From the NCBI RefSeq assembly GCF_001424905.1, contig NZ_LMCU01000001.1, forward strand, positions 2,349,480 through 2,413,479: a stretch of 64,000 nucleotides of DNA, written 5' to 3'. Under the pieces are notes generated by a model. The model had not been told where the DNA came from. It did not search any database and worked only from the letters and a program-made list of their open reading frames with translations. This DNA is from Leifsonia sp. Root112D2 (GTDB lineage Bacteria > Actinomycetota > Actinomycetes > Actinomycetales > Microbacteriaceae). This document shows positions 1 through 6,863 of the stretch, in pieces. The position numbers and the translations under genes are program-made. Numbering within the stretch: position 1 is the first letter of the stretch; each line of letters opens with the position of its first letter.

Positions 1-1317
1 GTTGCATGAGCAGACCAGCGCGTCGTCGGGCAGCTCGAGTTTCGCGGGTGCCTCAGCACCGGCCGCTGACAGGAAGGCTGCGGGTTCGGCGCCCAACTCC
101 CGGCCCACCATGGGTCGCAGGCTCGCATACGGCGTGGCGTCGCCGACGAAGATGCCGCCGAGCAGCGTCTTCGCATCGTCTGTCACGACGAGCTTCTGGT
201 ACAACCCGCGAGCGGGATCCGCGAAGACGATCTCGAGAGCGCCCTCTGCGGTGCCCAGCGCATCGCCGAAGCTCGCCACATCGACGCCGGAGAGCTTGAG
301 CTTGGTCGCGTCGTCGATGTTCGTGAACTCCGCCGTACCGCCCCGCAGTCGGTCGGCCACGACCTCGGCCATGGTGTTCGCGGGGGCAACGAGACCGATG
401 CACCGGCCCTGAATGCAGGCGACCTCGCCGATCGCCCAGATGTGTTCGTCGCTGCTGCGGCAATCGCTGCCCACCACGACGCCGCCGCGCTCGCCGATCT
501 CCAGTCCGGCCTCGCGGGCCAGCTCATCGCGTGCCGCGATGCCTATCGCGAACACCACGATGTCCGCGTCGATCACCTGGCCGTTGCTCAGGCGAACACC
601 GGTGACCACACCGTCATGATTCCGGATGTCACGGGGCCGGGTTCCCAGATGCAGCGCGAGACCCTGCGCCCGCATGATGCGCCCCAGGGCCTGCCCGGCA
701 CCCTCGTCGAGCTGTGCAGACATGAGCCACGATCCGGAGTGCACGAGCGACACCTCAGCCCCGAGACGCTGCAGGCCGCCGGCCGCCTCCAACCCGAGCA
801 GGCCGCCACCGGCGACCACGACGCGGGCCGGACGGCCGAAGGTCGAGGCGAGGGATTCGGTCTCGGCGAGCAGCGCATCCACGTCGTCGATCGTGCGATA
901 GACGCGAGCACACTCGCTGCCGGAAATCTCGGGAACGGGGGCACGCGACCCCGTGGCGAGCACGAGTTCGTCGTAGGGCAGGCGTTCGCCCGAGACGGTG
1001 GTCACGGTGTGGTTCGTGCGATCGATGGCGGTGGCGCGCTCGTTGCGGCGAAGAACGGTGTGCTCGTTCTGCCAGACCTCGGCGGGCAGCGTCAGATCGG
1101 CACCGCCCATGAGTCTCGTGCTGAGGGCGACCCGGTCGTACGGAGTGTGGCTCTCCTCCGAGAGCACCGTCACGCGCAACGCGCCTGCCGTGTCGCCGGC
1201 GCCGAGGGCGCTGACCAGACGGTGCGCTGCGGGGCCGCCTCCGATGACGACGATCTCGCGGGCGGGAGCGCGCGTGGCAACGGGAGAGGCGAGCGATTCT
1301 GCGTTGGTCTCTGGCAT
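1..1317 (-). CDS. nirB: Nitrite reductase large subunit NirB, N-terminal part (cut by window edge)
   Basis: Large subunit of assimilatory NAD(P)H-dependent nitrite reductase, which reduces nitrite to ammonium in the cytoplasm. 439 codons are open from the ATG at 1317 to the window edge with no stop. A FAD-binding Rossmann motif (VVIGGGPAAH, residues 23-32) is followed by a second dinucleotide motif (VAGGGLLGLEAAGGL, around 162) and an ATG-like flavin motif (AIGEVACIQG, around 300). The last residues, LVCSCN, start the BFD-like [2Fe-2S] domain that in NirB precedes the siroheme/4Fe-4S domains, so this is NirB and not a free-standing FAD reductase. The start is preceded by a GACGAG hexamer array that also forms the likely ribosome binding site. 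It is divergent from nirD, although the two are usually cotranscribed. The siroheme half lies outside the window and cannot be checked. Confidence 0.93.
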   Translation of the reverse strand, partial: MPETNAESLASPVATRAPAREIVVIGGGPAAHRLVSALGAGDTAGALRVTVLSEESHTPYDRVALSTRLMGGADLTLPAEVWQNEHTVLRRNERATAIDRTNHTVTTVSGERLPYDELVLATGSRAPVPEISGSECARVYRTIDDVDALLAETESLASTFGRPARVVVAGGGLLGLEAAGGLQRLGAEVSLVHSGSWLMSAQLDEGAGQALGRIMRAQGLALHLGTRPRDIRNHDGVVTGVRLSNGQVIDADIVVFAIGIAARDELAREAGLEIGERGGVVVGSDCRSSDEHIWAIGEVACIQGRCIGLVAPANTMAEVVADRLRGGTAEFTNIDDATKLKLSGVDVASFGDALGTAEGALEIVFADPARGLYQKLVVTDDAKTLLGGIFVGDATPYASLRPMVGRELGAEPAAFLSAAGAEAPAKLELPDDALVCSCN

Positions 1318-1321
1318 GATT

Positions 1322-1345
1322 CTCGTCCTCGTCCTCGTCCTCGTC
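1322..1345 (-). repeat. Four perfect GACGAG hexamers directly upstream of nirB
   Basis: Read on the nirB strand, GACGAG is repeated four times without mismatch and ends four bases before the ATG region; the purine-rich repeat (AGGACGAG) is the only plausible Shine-Dalgarno sequence for nirB. A change in repeat number would alter spacing or strength of translation initiation. Confidence 0.85.
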
Positions 1346-1462
1346 ACTCGCGTCAATCGGCTTGAGCCGAGCGTATGGGGGAGTGATTTCGGTTCGGTTT
1401 CGTCGGTGTGACCCCGCATTAACAAACCCCACACCGCGCAGCGACGCGAATGTGAGGCGGGT

Positions 1463-1500
1463 TTCACCGGGGCGAAACATTCCCGTGCCGGTGGGGAAAC
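1463..1500 (+). promoter_or_regulatory. Candidate GlnR box between nirB and nirD
   Basis: The sequence reads TTCAC-n6-GAAAC-n6-GTGCC-n6-GAAAC with all three spacers exactly six bases. This matches the actinobacterial GlnR consensus GTNAC-n6-GAAAC repeated twice (both b-sites perfect, a-sites degenerate). It ends 43 bases before the nirD ATG. nir genes are known GlnR targets in streptomycetes, so nitrogen-limitation activation is the expected role; binding here is inferred. Confidence 0.75.
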
Positions 1501-1543
1501 ACGCGGCGCATAGCGTTTCGGGTATCGAGAAGGAGCGTGCGAG

Positions 1544-1954
1544 ATGACGATGACGGTGAACCCCACGACGGTGCCCCCCACGACAGCGACCAGTGCAGCC
1601 GACGAGACGAGCGTCCGCGATCAGAGCGGCGCCTGGGAGCGCGCCTGCCGCATCGACGACCTCGAGCCGTCCTGGGGCGAGGCCGCGATGATTCGTGCCA
1701 AGCAGATCGCACTGTTCCTGCTGTCACCGCACGAGGTGTACGCGGTGGCGCATCGCGATCCGCACACCGGCTCCTCGGTGATGGCGCGCGGCATCGTGGG
1801 TTCCAAGGGTGACCGGCCCACCATCGCGTCGCCGCTGCACAAAGAGGTCTACGACCTCGGCACGGGGGAGTGTTTCACCGATCCCGAGTTGTTTCTGCAG
1901 ACCTATCGCACGCGCGTCGTCGGCGGGTTCATCGAGGTGGAGGTAACCCCATGA
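1544..1954 (+). CDS. nirD: Nitrite reductase small subunit NirD
   Basis: Small Rieske-fold subunit of NAD(P)H nitrite reductase, partner of NirB. 136 residues; the first 25 or so are Thr/Pro-rich and unlike typical NirD, the rest (from about W31, ACRIDDLEP) follows the family. The signature ARGIVGSKGDRPTIASPLHK (residues 82-101) is present. As in other NirD proteins the Rieske [2Fe-2S] ligands C-x-H and C-x2-H are absent, so no cluster is expected. Start ATG at 1544 has AAGGAG about eight bases upstream. The stop overlaps the start of the next gene (ATGA), indicating translational coupling. It is separated from nirB by a divergent promoter region instead of following it. Confidence 0.93.
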   Translation: MTMTVNPTTVPPTTATSAADETSVRDQSGAWERACRIDDLEPSWGEAAMIRAKQIALFLLSPHEVYAVAHRDPHTGSSVMARGIVGSKGDRPTIASPLHKEVYDLGTGECFTDPELFLQTYRTRVVGGFIEVEVTP

Positions 1955-2748
1955 GCCCGAGCGCGGCATCCACGACGCGTGCCCACGACGTGCCGGCCGA
2001 GGAGCGCTTCGAGCGACGGCTGGCACACACGCTGCAGGCGCCCGCACTCGTGGCCATCTCACATGGCACCTCGTCGCCGACCGGCCAGGCCGCCGTCGCC
2101 TCGCTGCTGGCAGCGGTCCGCGAAAGCCGCCCTGACCTTCAGGTCTCCGGCGGTTTCGTCGATGTGCAGCAACCGGATGTCGCCGCCACGCTCGCCGCGG
2201 TGGCAGACGCGGCGCCCGCAGTTGTGGTTCCCCTGCTGCTCTCCGCCGGCTTCCACGTGCACGTCGACCTCGTGAATGAGGTGCGTGGCACCGTCGGCCG
2301 CAGCACGGCTCTTTCGGCGGCGCTTGGACCGGATGACCGGCTCGTTACGGTACTGGTCAGGCGACTGCGCGAGGCGGGGCTGCGAGCCGGCGACGAGGTG
2401 GTCATGGCCGCAGCCGGATCCACGGATGCGCGCGCCGTCGCCGACTGCCTCGAGACCGGGCGGCTGCTGGCCGACCGGCTCGGCCGTGCGGTGACGGTGG
2501 GCTTCATCTCGGCAGCACGACCCTCTCTCGAGCGGGCCGTGCTGATGGCCAGGCAACGCACCCCCGGCGCACGCGTTGTCGTTGCCACCTATCTGCTCGC
2601 GCCCGGGTATTTTGCAGACTCCGCCGCACACCTCGGCGATGTCGTGAGCGCCCCACTGCTTGCCGTCGGTGAGGCGCCACCGCCCGAACTGGTGCAGCTC
2701 GTCGTGGCTCGTTACCGCGAGCTGAGCGCGTTTGCACCCCTTTTCTGA
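1951..2748 (+). CDS. Sirohydrochlorin chelatase-like protein (CbiX/SirB family)
   Basis: 265 residues, the size of the two-domain (long) CbiX/SirB chelatases. The N-terminal half begins after a 30-residue extension with LVAISHGTSS (His38, the expected metal-binding/catalytic His of the family). In the second half the equivalent HGS motif is replaced by AAAGSTDARA, so only one half looks canonical; GFHVHVDLVNEV carries further histidines. The ATG at 1951 overlaps the nirD TGA, so the genes are in one operon and the likely substrate is sirohydrochlorin (iron insertion to siroheme, the NirB cofactor). A cobalt or nickel chelatase role cannot be excluded from sequence. A hairpin follows at 2772-2802. 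Confidence 0.82.
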   Translation: MSPSAASTTRAHDVPAEERFERRLAHTLQAPALVAISHGTSSPTGQAAVASLLAAVRESRPDLQVSGGFVDVQQPDVAATLAAVADAAPAVVVPLLLSAGFHVHVDLVNEVRGTVGRSTALSAALGPDDRLVTVLVRRLREAGLRAGDEVVMAAAGSTDARAVADCLETGRLLADRLGRAVTVGFISAARPSLERAVLMARQRTPGARVVVATYLLAPGYFADSAAHLGDVVSAPLLAVGEAPPPELVQLVVARYRELSAFAPLF

Positions 2749-2771
2749 ATGCCGATGACAGGGCTCTGAAC

Positions 2772-2802
2772 GCCGTCGGGCGCCTCGGCTGACGCCGACG
2801 GC
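2772..2802 (+). terminator. Hairpin between the chelatase-like gene and trmD
   Basis: Arms GCCGTCGG (2772-2779) and CCGACGGC (2795-2802) pair perfectly, with a further bulged CG. There is no T-tract, so intrinsic termination is uncertain; it may also insulate the trmD promoter that starts seven bases downstream. Confidence 0.4.
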
Positions 2803-2808
2803 CGCGCA

Positions 2809-2814
2809 TACAAT
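2809..2814 (+). promoter_or_regulatory. -10 box of a leaderless trmD transcript
   Basis: TACAAT lies exactly six bases before the trmD ATG at 2821, so transcription would begin at or next to the start codon. Same geometry is seen before many genes here. Confidence 0.6.
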
Positions 2815-2820
2815 CGGGGA

Positions 2821-3531
2821 ATGCGCATTGACGTCGTGACGATTTTTCCCGAGTACTTCGACGCGCTCGATATCTCGCTGCTGGGCAAGGCGCGCTCGAC
2901 CGGCCTGATCGATCTGGGCATACACGACCTGCGCGAGCACACCCATGACCGGCACCGCACCGTCGATGACACTCCGTACGGCGGTGGAGCGGGCATGGTC
3001 ATGAAGCCGGAACCGTGGGGCGAGGCGCTCGACGGCATCCTCGACGGGGCTGCCGAAGGGCCCGGCGCTGACCCCGTCGTCATCTTCCCCTCACCGGCCG
3101 GAGAGCTCTTCACCCAGGCGACCGCGCGCGACCTCGCGAACGAGCAGCATCTGATCTTCGGATGCGGTCGCTACGAGGGCATCGATCAGCGCGTCGTCGA
3201 CGACACGGCCCGTCGTGCCACGGTGCGCCTGATCAGCCTCGGCGACTATGTGCTCAACGGCGGTGAGGTGGCGGTACTGGCCATGATCGAGGCGATAGGG
3301 CGGCTCATCCCGGGTGTGGTCGGCAACCCCGAAAGCCTCGTTGAGGAGAGCCACGAAGACGGCCTTCTCGAATACCCGAGTTACACCAAGCCGGCACAGT
3401 GGCGCGGGCTGGATGTGCCGCCCGTGCTGCTCAGTGGCAACCACGGTGCGATTGCCGCCTGGCGCAGGGAACAGCAGTTGGAGCGCACCGCCCGAGTGCG
3501 ACCCGATCTTCTGCCCCCGGCGAACATCTAG
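2821..3531 (+). CDS. trmD: tRNA (guanine-37-N1)-methyltransferase
   Basis: SAM-dependent methylation of G37 next to the anticodon, preventing +1 frameshifts. 236 residues, normal family length. The trefoil-knot SPOUT signatures are all present: YGGGAGMVMKPEPW (residues 53-66), GCGRYEGIDQRV (114-125), SLGDYVLNGGE (139-149) and PGVVGNPES. In actinobacteria trmD normally follows rpsP and rimM; here the upstream neighbours are nitrite genes instead. No Shine-Dalgarno sequence but a -10 box six bases upstream, so probably leaderless. Confidence 0.98.
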   Translation: MRIDVVTIFPEYFDALDISLLGKARSTGLIDLGIHDLREHTHDRHRTVDDTPYGGGAGMVMKPEPWGEALDGILDGAAEGPGADPVVIFPSPAGELFTQATARDLANEQHLIFGCGRYEGIDQRVVDDTARRATVRLISLGDYVLNGGEVAVLAMIEAIGRLIPGVVGNPESLVEESHEDGLLEYPSYTKPAQWRGLDVPPVLLSGNHGAIAAWRREQQLERTARVRPDLLPPANI

Positions 3532-3553
3532 CCCGCATTCAGCAAGCCACGGC

Positions 3554-3559
3554 TAGCCT
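3554..3559 (+). promoter_or_regulatory. -10 box, leaderless membrane-protein gene
   Basis: TAGCCT followed by six bases and the ATG at 3566. Confidence 0.5.
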
Positions 3560-3565
3560 GAGTGC

Positions 3566-4051
3566 ATGCTGCTTCGACGGATGTTCTACCGGTGGCAGGT
3601 CGTGGCCGCCATCGTGCTTCCGCTGTGGCTCGTCGTCGGCACGGCCATCTTCGGCGGCTCGGCCGGCGGGGCACTCTCGCTTCTTCTGGTGGCGCCGCTG
3701 CTCGGTGTGGCGATGCTTGCCGTTGCAGGCCTCATCTTCGCGCGAAAGTCCGTGCGCACGACCAAAGCCGTCTCGTGGTCGGATGTCGGCGTGCTCGCCG
3801 TATGGCAGGCATCCGTCATCGTCACAGGTCTTCAGCTGCCCGGTGCGGCCTGGTACGGCGCGCTTGTGCTGGTCGCCGGCCTCGGGGCATTCTGGCTGGC
3901 CGTGTGGGAGCTGGTCACCGAGACGCGTCGCCGGGTATCCGGGGCGATGGAGGCGTTCGCGCAGGCCGCCGCGCCGCGTCAGGCGTCTCGCCCGTCGCCG
4001 TCCGTGGCCTCGAACGGGCCCGTGATAGTGGTCGAGGAACACCGACCCTAG
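3566..4051 (+). CDS. Small integral membrane protein of unknown function
   Basis: 161 residues with four likely membrane segments: about residues 10-30, 33-58, 72-90 and 92-116 (IVLPLWLVVGTAI, LSLLLVAPLLGVAMLAVAGL, VGVLAVWQASVIV, YGALVLVAGLGAFWLAVWEL). A basic loop (RKSVRTTK) lies between the two hairpins and the C-terminal 45 residues are a soluble Ala/Pro tail. No enzyme motif is recognisable. It sits between trmD and rplS, normally adjacent genes, and has its own -10 box. Function unknown. Confidence 0.8.
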   Translation: MLLRRMFYRWQVVAAIVLPLWLVVGTAIFGGSAGGALSLLLVAPLLGVAMLAVAGLIFARKSVRTTKAVSWSDVGVLAVWQASVIVTGLQLPGAAWYGALVLVAGLGAFWLAVWELVTETRRRVSGAMEAFAQAAAPRQASRPSPSVASNGPVIVVEEHRP

Positions 4052-4071
4052 GCCGTACGGCGCCCACGCTT

Positions 4072-4096
4072 TGCCATGGAGAGCGAATCCATGGCA
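4072..4096 (+). other. Perfect inverted repeat upstream of rplS
   Basis: TGCCATGG (4072-4079) and CCATGGCA (4089-4096) form an 8-bp perfect stem with a nine-base loop, 126 bases before rplS. No T-tract follows. Could be the terminator of the preceding gene, part of the L19 leader, or an operator. Confidence 0.45.
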
Positions 4097-4222
4097 GAAT
4101 TAGCGTTTGTGCCACGGCCGGGCTCTGCCACAGGGGAGCTGCGCGAATTACGTGGGCACCATTCCTTTTCGAAACTTAATCAGACGTAGTCGACCCGTGG
4201 CGGCTGCAGAGAGCGAAATATC

Positions 4223-4573
4223 ATGAACCACATTCTCGACCAGGTGGACGCTGCCTCCCTTCGCAGCGACATTCCGGAGTTCCGTGCCGGCGACACCGTC
4301 AAGGTTCACGTCAACATCGTTGAGGGTACCCGCTCTCGTATCCAGGTCTTCCAGGGCGTCGTCATCGGCCGTTCGGGCGAGGGCGTGCGCGAGACCTTCA
4401 CCGTGCGCAAGGTGAGCTTCCAGGTCGGCGTCGAGCGTACCTTCCCGGTGCACTCGCCCATCATCGACCACATCGAGGTCGTCGTTCGCGGTGACGTGCG
4501 CCGCGCCAAGCTCTACTACCTGCGCGACCTGCGCGGCAAGAAGGCCAAGATCAAAGAGAAGCGCGACGCGTAG
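4223..4573 (+). CDS. rplS: 50S ribosomal protein L19
   Basis: 116 residues, usual length. L19 sits at the 30S-50S interface. Family features seen: FRAGDTVKVHVNIVEGTRSR near residues 19-38, FQGVVIGRSGEGVRETFTVR, and the conserved C-terminal RRAKLYYLRDLRGKKAKIKE. The ATG at 4223 is preceded by GAGAG. A 170-base leader with a perfect hairpin (4072-4096) separates it from the upstream membrane gene. A strong hairpin follows at 4602-4638. Confidence 0.98.
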   Translation: MNHILDQVDAASLRSDIPEFRAGDTVKVHVNIVEGTRSRIQVFQGVVIGRSGEGVRETFTVRKVSFQVGVERTFPVHSPIIDHIEVVVRGDVRRAKLYYLRDLRGKKAKIKEKRDA

Positions 4574-4601
4574 GCGCCACGCAGCCACAAGACGTCTTTC
4601 A

Positions 4602-4638
4602 CTGAGCTCCCGCCACCTAGAATGGTGCGGGAGCTCAG
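4602..4638 (+). terminator. Strong hairpin with embedded -10 box between rplS and lepB
   Basis: CTGAGCTCCCGC (4602-4613) and GCGGGAGCTCAG (4627-4638) form a perfect 12-bp stem. No T-tract. The loop contains TAGAAT (4618-4623), a good -10 hexamer for lepB, so the element may combine an rplS terminator with a lepB promoter. Confidence 0.55.
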
Positions 4639-4647
4639 GGACGTTAA

Positions 4648-5391
4648 ATGACAGATGACACGACGGCGACGCGCGCAGAAGGCGTGAATCGCGACAGGCG
4701 CAAGAGGCAGCGCAGCCTCAAACTCTTCCTTCGTGACATCCTCATCATCTTCGTCGTAGCAGTTCTCGTCTCCTTTCTCATCAAGACGTTCCTGATCCGC
4801 TCGTTCTACATCCCTTCCGGGTCGATGGAGAACACGCTGCAGATCAACGACCGCATCGTCGTCAATGAGCTCGAGCCCAATCTCGTGCCTATCTCGCACG
4901 GCGATGTCGTGGTCTTCCGCGATCCGGGCGGCTGGTTGCCGCCGAAGGTCACGACCCCGCAGAACCCGCTGGCCGCAGCCGTCGACTGGGCGCTCTCGGT
5001 GGTGGGCCTGTCGGCCTCCGACAGTGACGACCACCTGATCAAACGCGTCATAGGCCTGCCCGGCGACCACGTCACGTGCTGCAACACGCTCGGGCAGCTG
5101 AGCGTCAACGGTGTTCCGATCAAGGAGCCATACATTCTGCTGCCGGCAGGCGAGACCAACGCCTCGCATCCGTTCGATGTTGTCGTTCCGAAGGGGGACC
5201 TGTGGGTGCTCGGCGACAACCGCTGGCGTTCGCAGGACTCGAGCCTCAACCAGGGCCTGCCCGGCAAGGGGTTCGTTCCGATCACGGATGTCGTCGGTCG
5301 CGCCGTTCTCATCAGCTGGCCCGTGAGCAGGTGGTCGGTGCTCGACGACTACCCCGGCGTCTTCGCCGGCGTCGGCGAGACGAAGAAGTAG
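4648..5391 (+). CDS. lepB: Signal peptidase I
   Basis: Membrane-bound serine protease that removes signal peptides from Sec/Tat-exported proteins. 247 residues. A charged N-terminus is followed by one membrane segment (about residues 31-50), then the catalytic serine in IPSGSMENTL (Ser59) and the general-base lysine in HLIKRVIGLPGDHV (Lys132); the C-terminal GDNRWRSQDS motif is present. A Cys-Cys pair occurs directly after the lysine box. Family order rplS-lepB-rnhB is conserved in actinobacteria. The stop is two bases before the rnhB ATG, so the two are cotranscribed. Confidence 0.97.
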   Translation: MTDDTTATRAEGVNRDRRKRQRSLKLFLRDILIIFVVAVLVSFLIKTFLIRSFYIPSGSMENTLQINDRIVVNELEPNLVPISHGDVVVFRDPGGWLPPKVTTPQNPLAAAVDWALSVVGLSASDSDDHLIKRVIGLPGDHVTCCNTLGQLSVNGVPIKEPYILLPAGETNASHPFDVVVPKGDLWVLGDNRWRSQDSSLNQGLPGKGFVPITDVVGRAVLISWPVSRWSVLDDYPGVFAGVGETKK

Positions 5392-5393
5392 TC

Positions 5394-6056
5394 ATGGTCG
5401 TCGCGGATCCGACCCTTCTCGTGGAGGCTCAGCTGCACGCCGGCGGTGCCCGCCTGGTGATCGGGTGCGACGAGGTGGGGCGTGGCGCACTGGCTGGTCC
5501 GGTTGCCGTGGGAATGGCTGTCGTGGACGTGTCGATTGGGCCGATGCCGACGGGCCTGCGCGACTCCAAGATGCTGAGCGAGAGGCGCCGGGAGACGATG
5601 GCCCCGCTCTGCTCCGAGTGGGTGCTGCACTCCGCGGTCGGTCTCGCCTCGGCCAACGAGGTGGACAGCCTCGGCATCACGGCGTGCCTGGGGCTTGCGG
5701 GCAAACGTGCGCTTGCCGCGTTGCACGCGGGGGGCGTGGATATTCTCGCGGCCACGGTGCTGCTCGACGGGCACCACGACTGGCTGAACCCCGCGTTGCG
5801 CTCGAGGCTGCCCGTGGTGACCCGAATCAAGGGCGACAGGGACTGCGCGTCGGTTGCCGCGGCATCCGTCATCGCCAAGGTGCACCGCGACCGCATCATG
5901 ATCGCGAGCGACACCGATTTTCCCGGTTACGGTTGGGCGGGCAACAAGGGCTACGGAAGCGCGCAGCACCTGGCCGCCATAGCCGAGCTCGGGGCGACCG
6001 AGTTGCACCGGCGCACGTGGCTGAAGGAGCCTGCATTGCGCAGCCCGGCAGCATAG
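5394..6056 (+). CDS. rnhB: Ribonuclease HII
   Basis: Cleaves RNA in RNA-DNA hybrids and at misincorporated ribonucleotides. 220 residues from the ATG at 5394; longer upstream in-frame readings overlap lepB and were not used. The acidic active site is intact: GCDEVGRGALAGP (Asp26, Glu27), then DGHHDWLN and IKGDRDCASVAAASVIAKVHRD. Two bases separate it from lepB. Its last bases contain TAGACT, a possible -10 box for the next gene. Confidence 0.97.
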   Translation: MVVADPTLLVEAQLHAGGARLVIGCDEVGRGALAGPVAVGMAVVDVSIGPMPTGLRDSKMLSERRRETMAPLCSEWVLHSAVGLASANEVDSLGITACLGLAGKRALAALHAGGVDILAATVLLDGHHDWLNPALRSRLPVVTRIKGDRDCASVAAASVIAKVHRDRIMIASDTDFPGYGWAGNKGYGSAQHLAAIAELGATELHRRTWLKEPALRSPAA

Positions 6057-6068
6057 ACTTGTCGAACG

Positions 6069-6392
6069 ATGGATGAAGACGAGTTCGACGACTACGACCG
6101 CGAGGTCGAGCTGGCCCTGTATCGGGAGTACCGTGACGTCGTCTCACAGTTCAAATACGTAATCGAGACGGAGCGGCGCTTCTACCTGGCCAACGAGGTG
6201 GAGTTCGTGCGCAGGGACACCGAGCACGACTTCTATTTCGAGCTGACCATGAATGATGTGTGGGTGTGGGATGTCTACCGCTCCGACCGCTTCGTGAAGA
6301 GCGTGCGCGTGCTCACCTTCAAGGACGTCAATATCGAGGAGCTCTCCTCGAAGGACTTCGAGCTTCCCAAGGAACTCGCGCTCGACGAATAG
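6069..6392 (+). CDS. DUF2469 family protein
   Basis: 107 residues, highly acidic, starts MDEDEFDDYDREVELALYRE. This actinobacteria-restricted family is almost always found next to rnhB; biochemical function unknown. It is well conserved in sequence (TERRFYLANEVEFVRR, FKDVNIEELSSKDFELP). No membrane segment. A -10-like TAGACT lies nine bases before the ATG. Confidence 0.92.
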   Translation: MDEDEFDDYDREVELALYREYRDVVSQFKYVIETERRFYLANEVEFVRRDTEHDFYFELTMNDVWVWDVYRSDRFVKSVRVLTFKDVNIEELSSKDFELPKELALDE

Positions 6393-6506
6393 GCTCCTCG
6401 CGTCTCCTCCTGCACCGCTCTTGATTCCGGCGAAAACTCCACGGATGCCGCCTCTGGCCATTCTGACCGGCTCGCCCTCCGCCACTCTCGGTGGTGGGAG
6501 GCACAC

Positions 6507-6863
6507 ATGGCGGCGAAAGACATTCTCGGCAAGCGTGGCGAAGACCTGGCGGCCGGGTACCTGACGGAGCACGGCTATCGGCTCGTGGCCCGCAACTGGC
6601 GGTGTCCGCAGGGCGAGATCGACGTGATAGCCGAGCTCGGCGGCGAGACGGTATTCGTCGAGGTCAAGACACGTACGTCGACGGCTTACGGGCATCCGTT
6701 CGAGGCCATCACTCTGAGCAAGCTGGCACGGTTGCGGAGGTTGGCCGCCGCGTGGTGCCGGCAGTCGGATGCGGCGGCCGGGCGCATCCGCATCGACGCG
6801 ATTGCCGTGCTCGCTCCGCGCGGGCAGACGCCGACGATCGAGCATCTCCAGGGGGTGTACTAG
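6507..6863 (+). CDS. YraN/UPF0102 family endonuclease-like protein
   Basis: 118 residues, full family length. Restriction-endonuclease-like fold with the family motif: GEDLAAGYLTEHGYRL, then GEIDVIAELGGETVFVEVKTR, which holds the D-ExK active-site pattern. Role uncertain, probably DNA processing; it clusters here with comM-like and dprA genes. GGAGG lies seven bases upstream of the ATG. Its stop codon shares one base with the GTG start of the next gene. Confidence 0.93.
   Translation: MAAKDILGKRGEDLAAGYLTEHGYRLVARNWRCPQGEIDVIAELGGETVFVEVKTRTSTAYGHPFEAITLSKLARLRRLAAAWCRQSDAAAGRIRIDAIAVLAPRGQTPTIEHLQGVY

Noticed and set aside
1322..1345. Short tandem repeat as a CRISPR-like array
   Set aside because: Units are six bases without spacers; no cas genes are present in the window.
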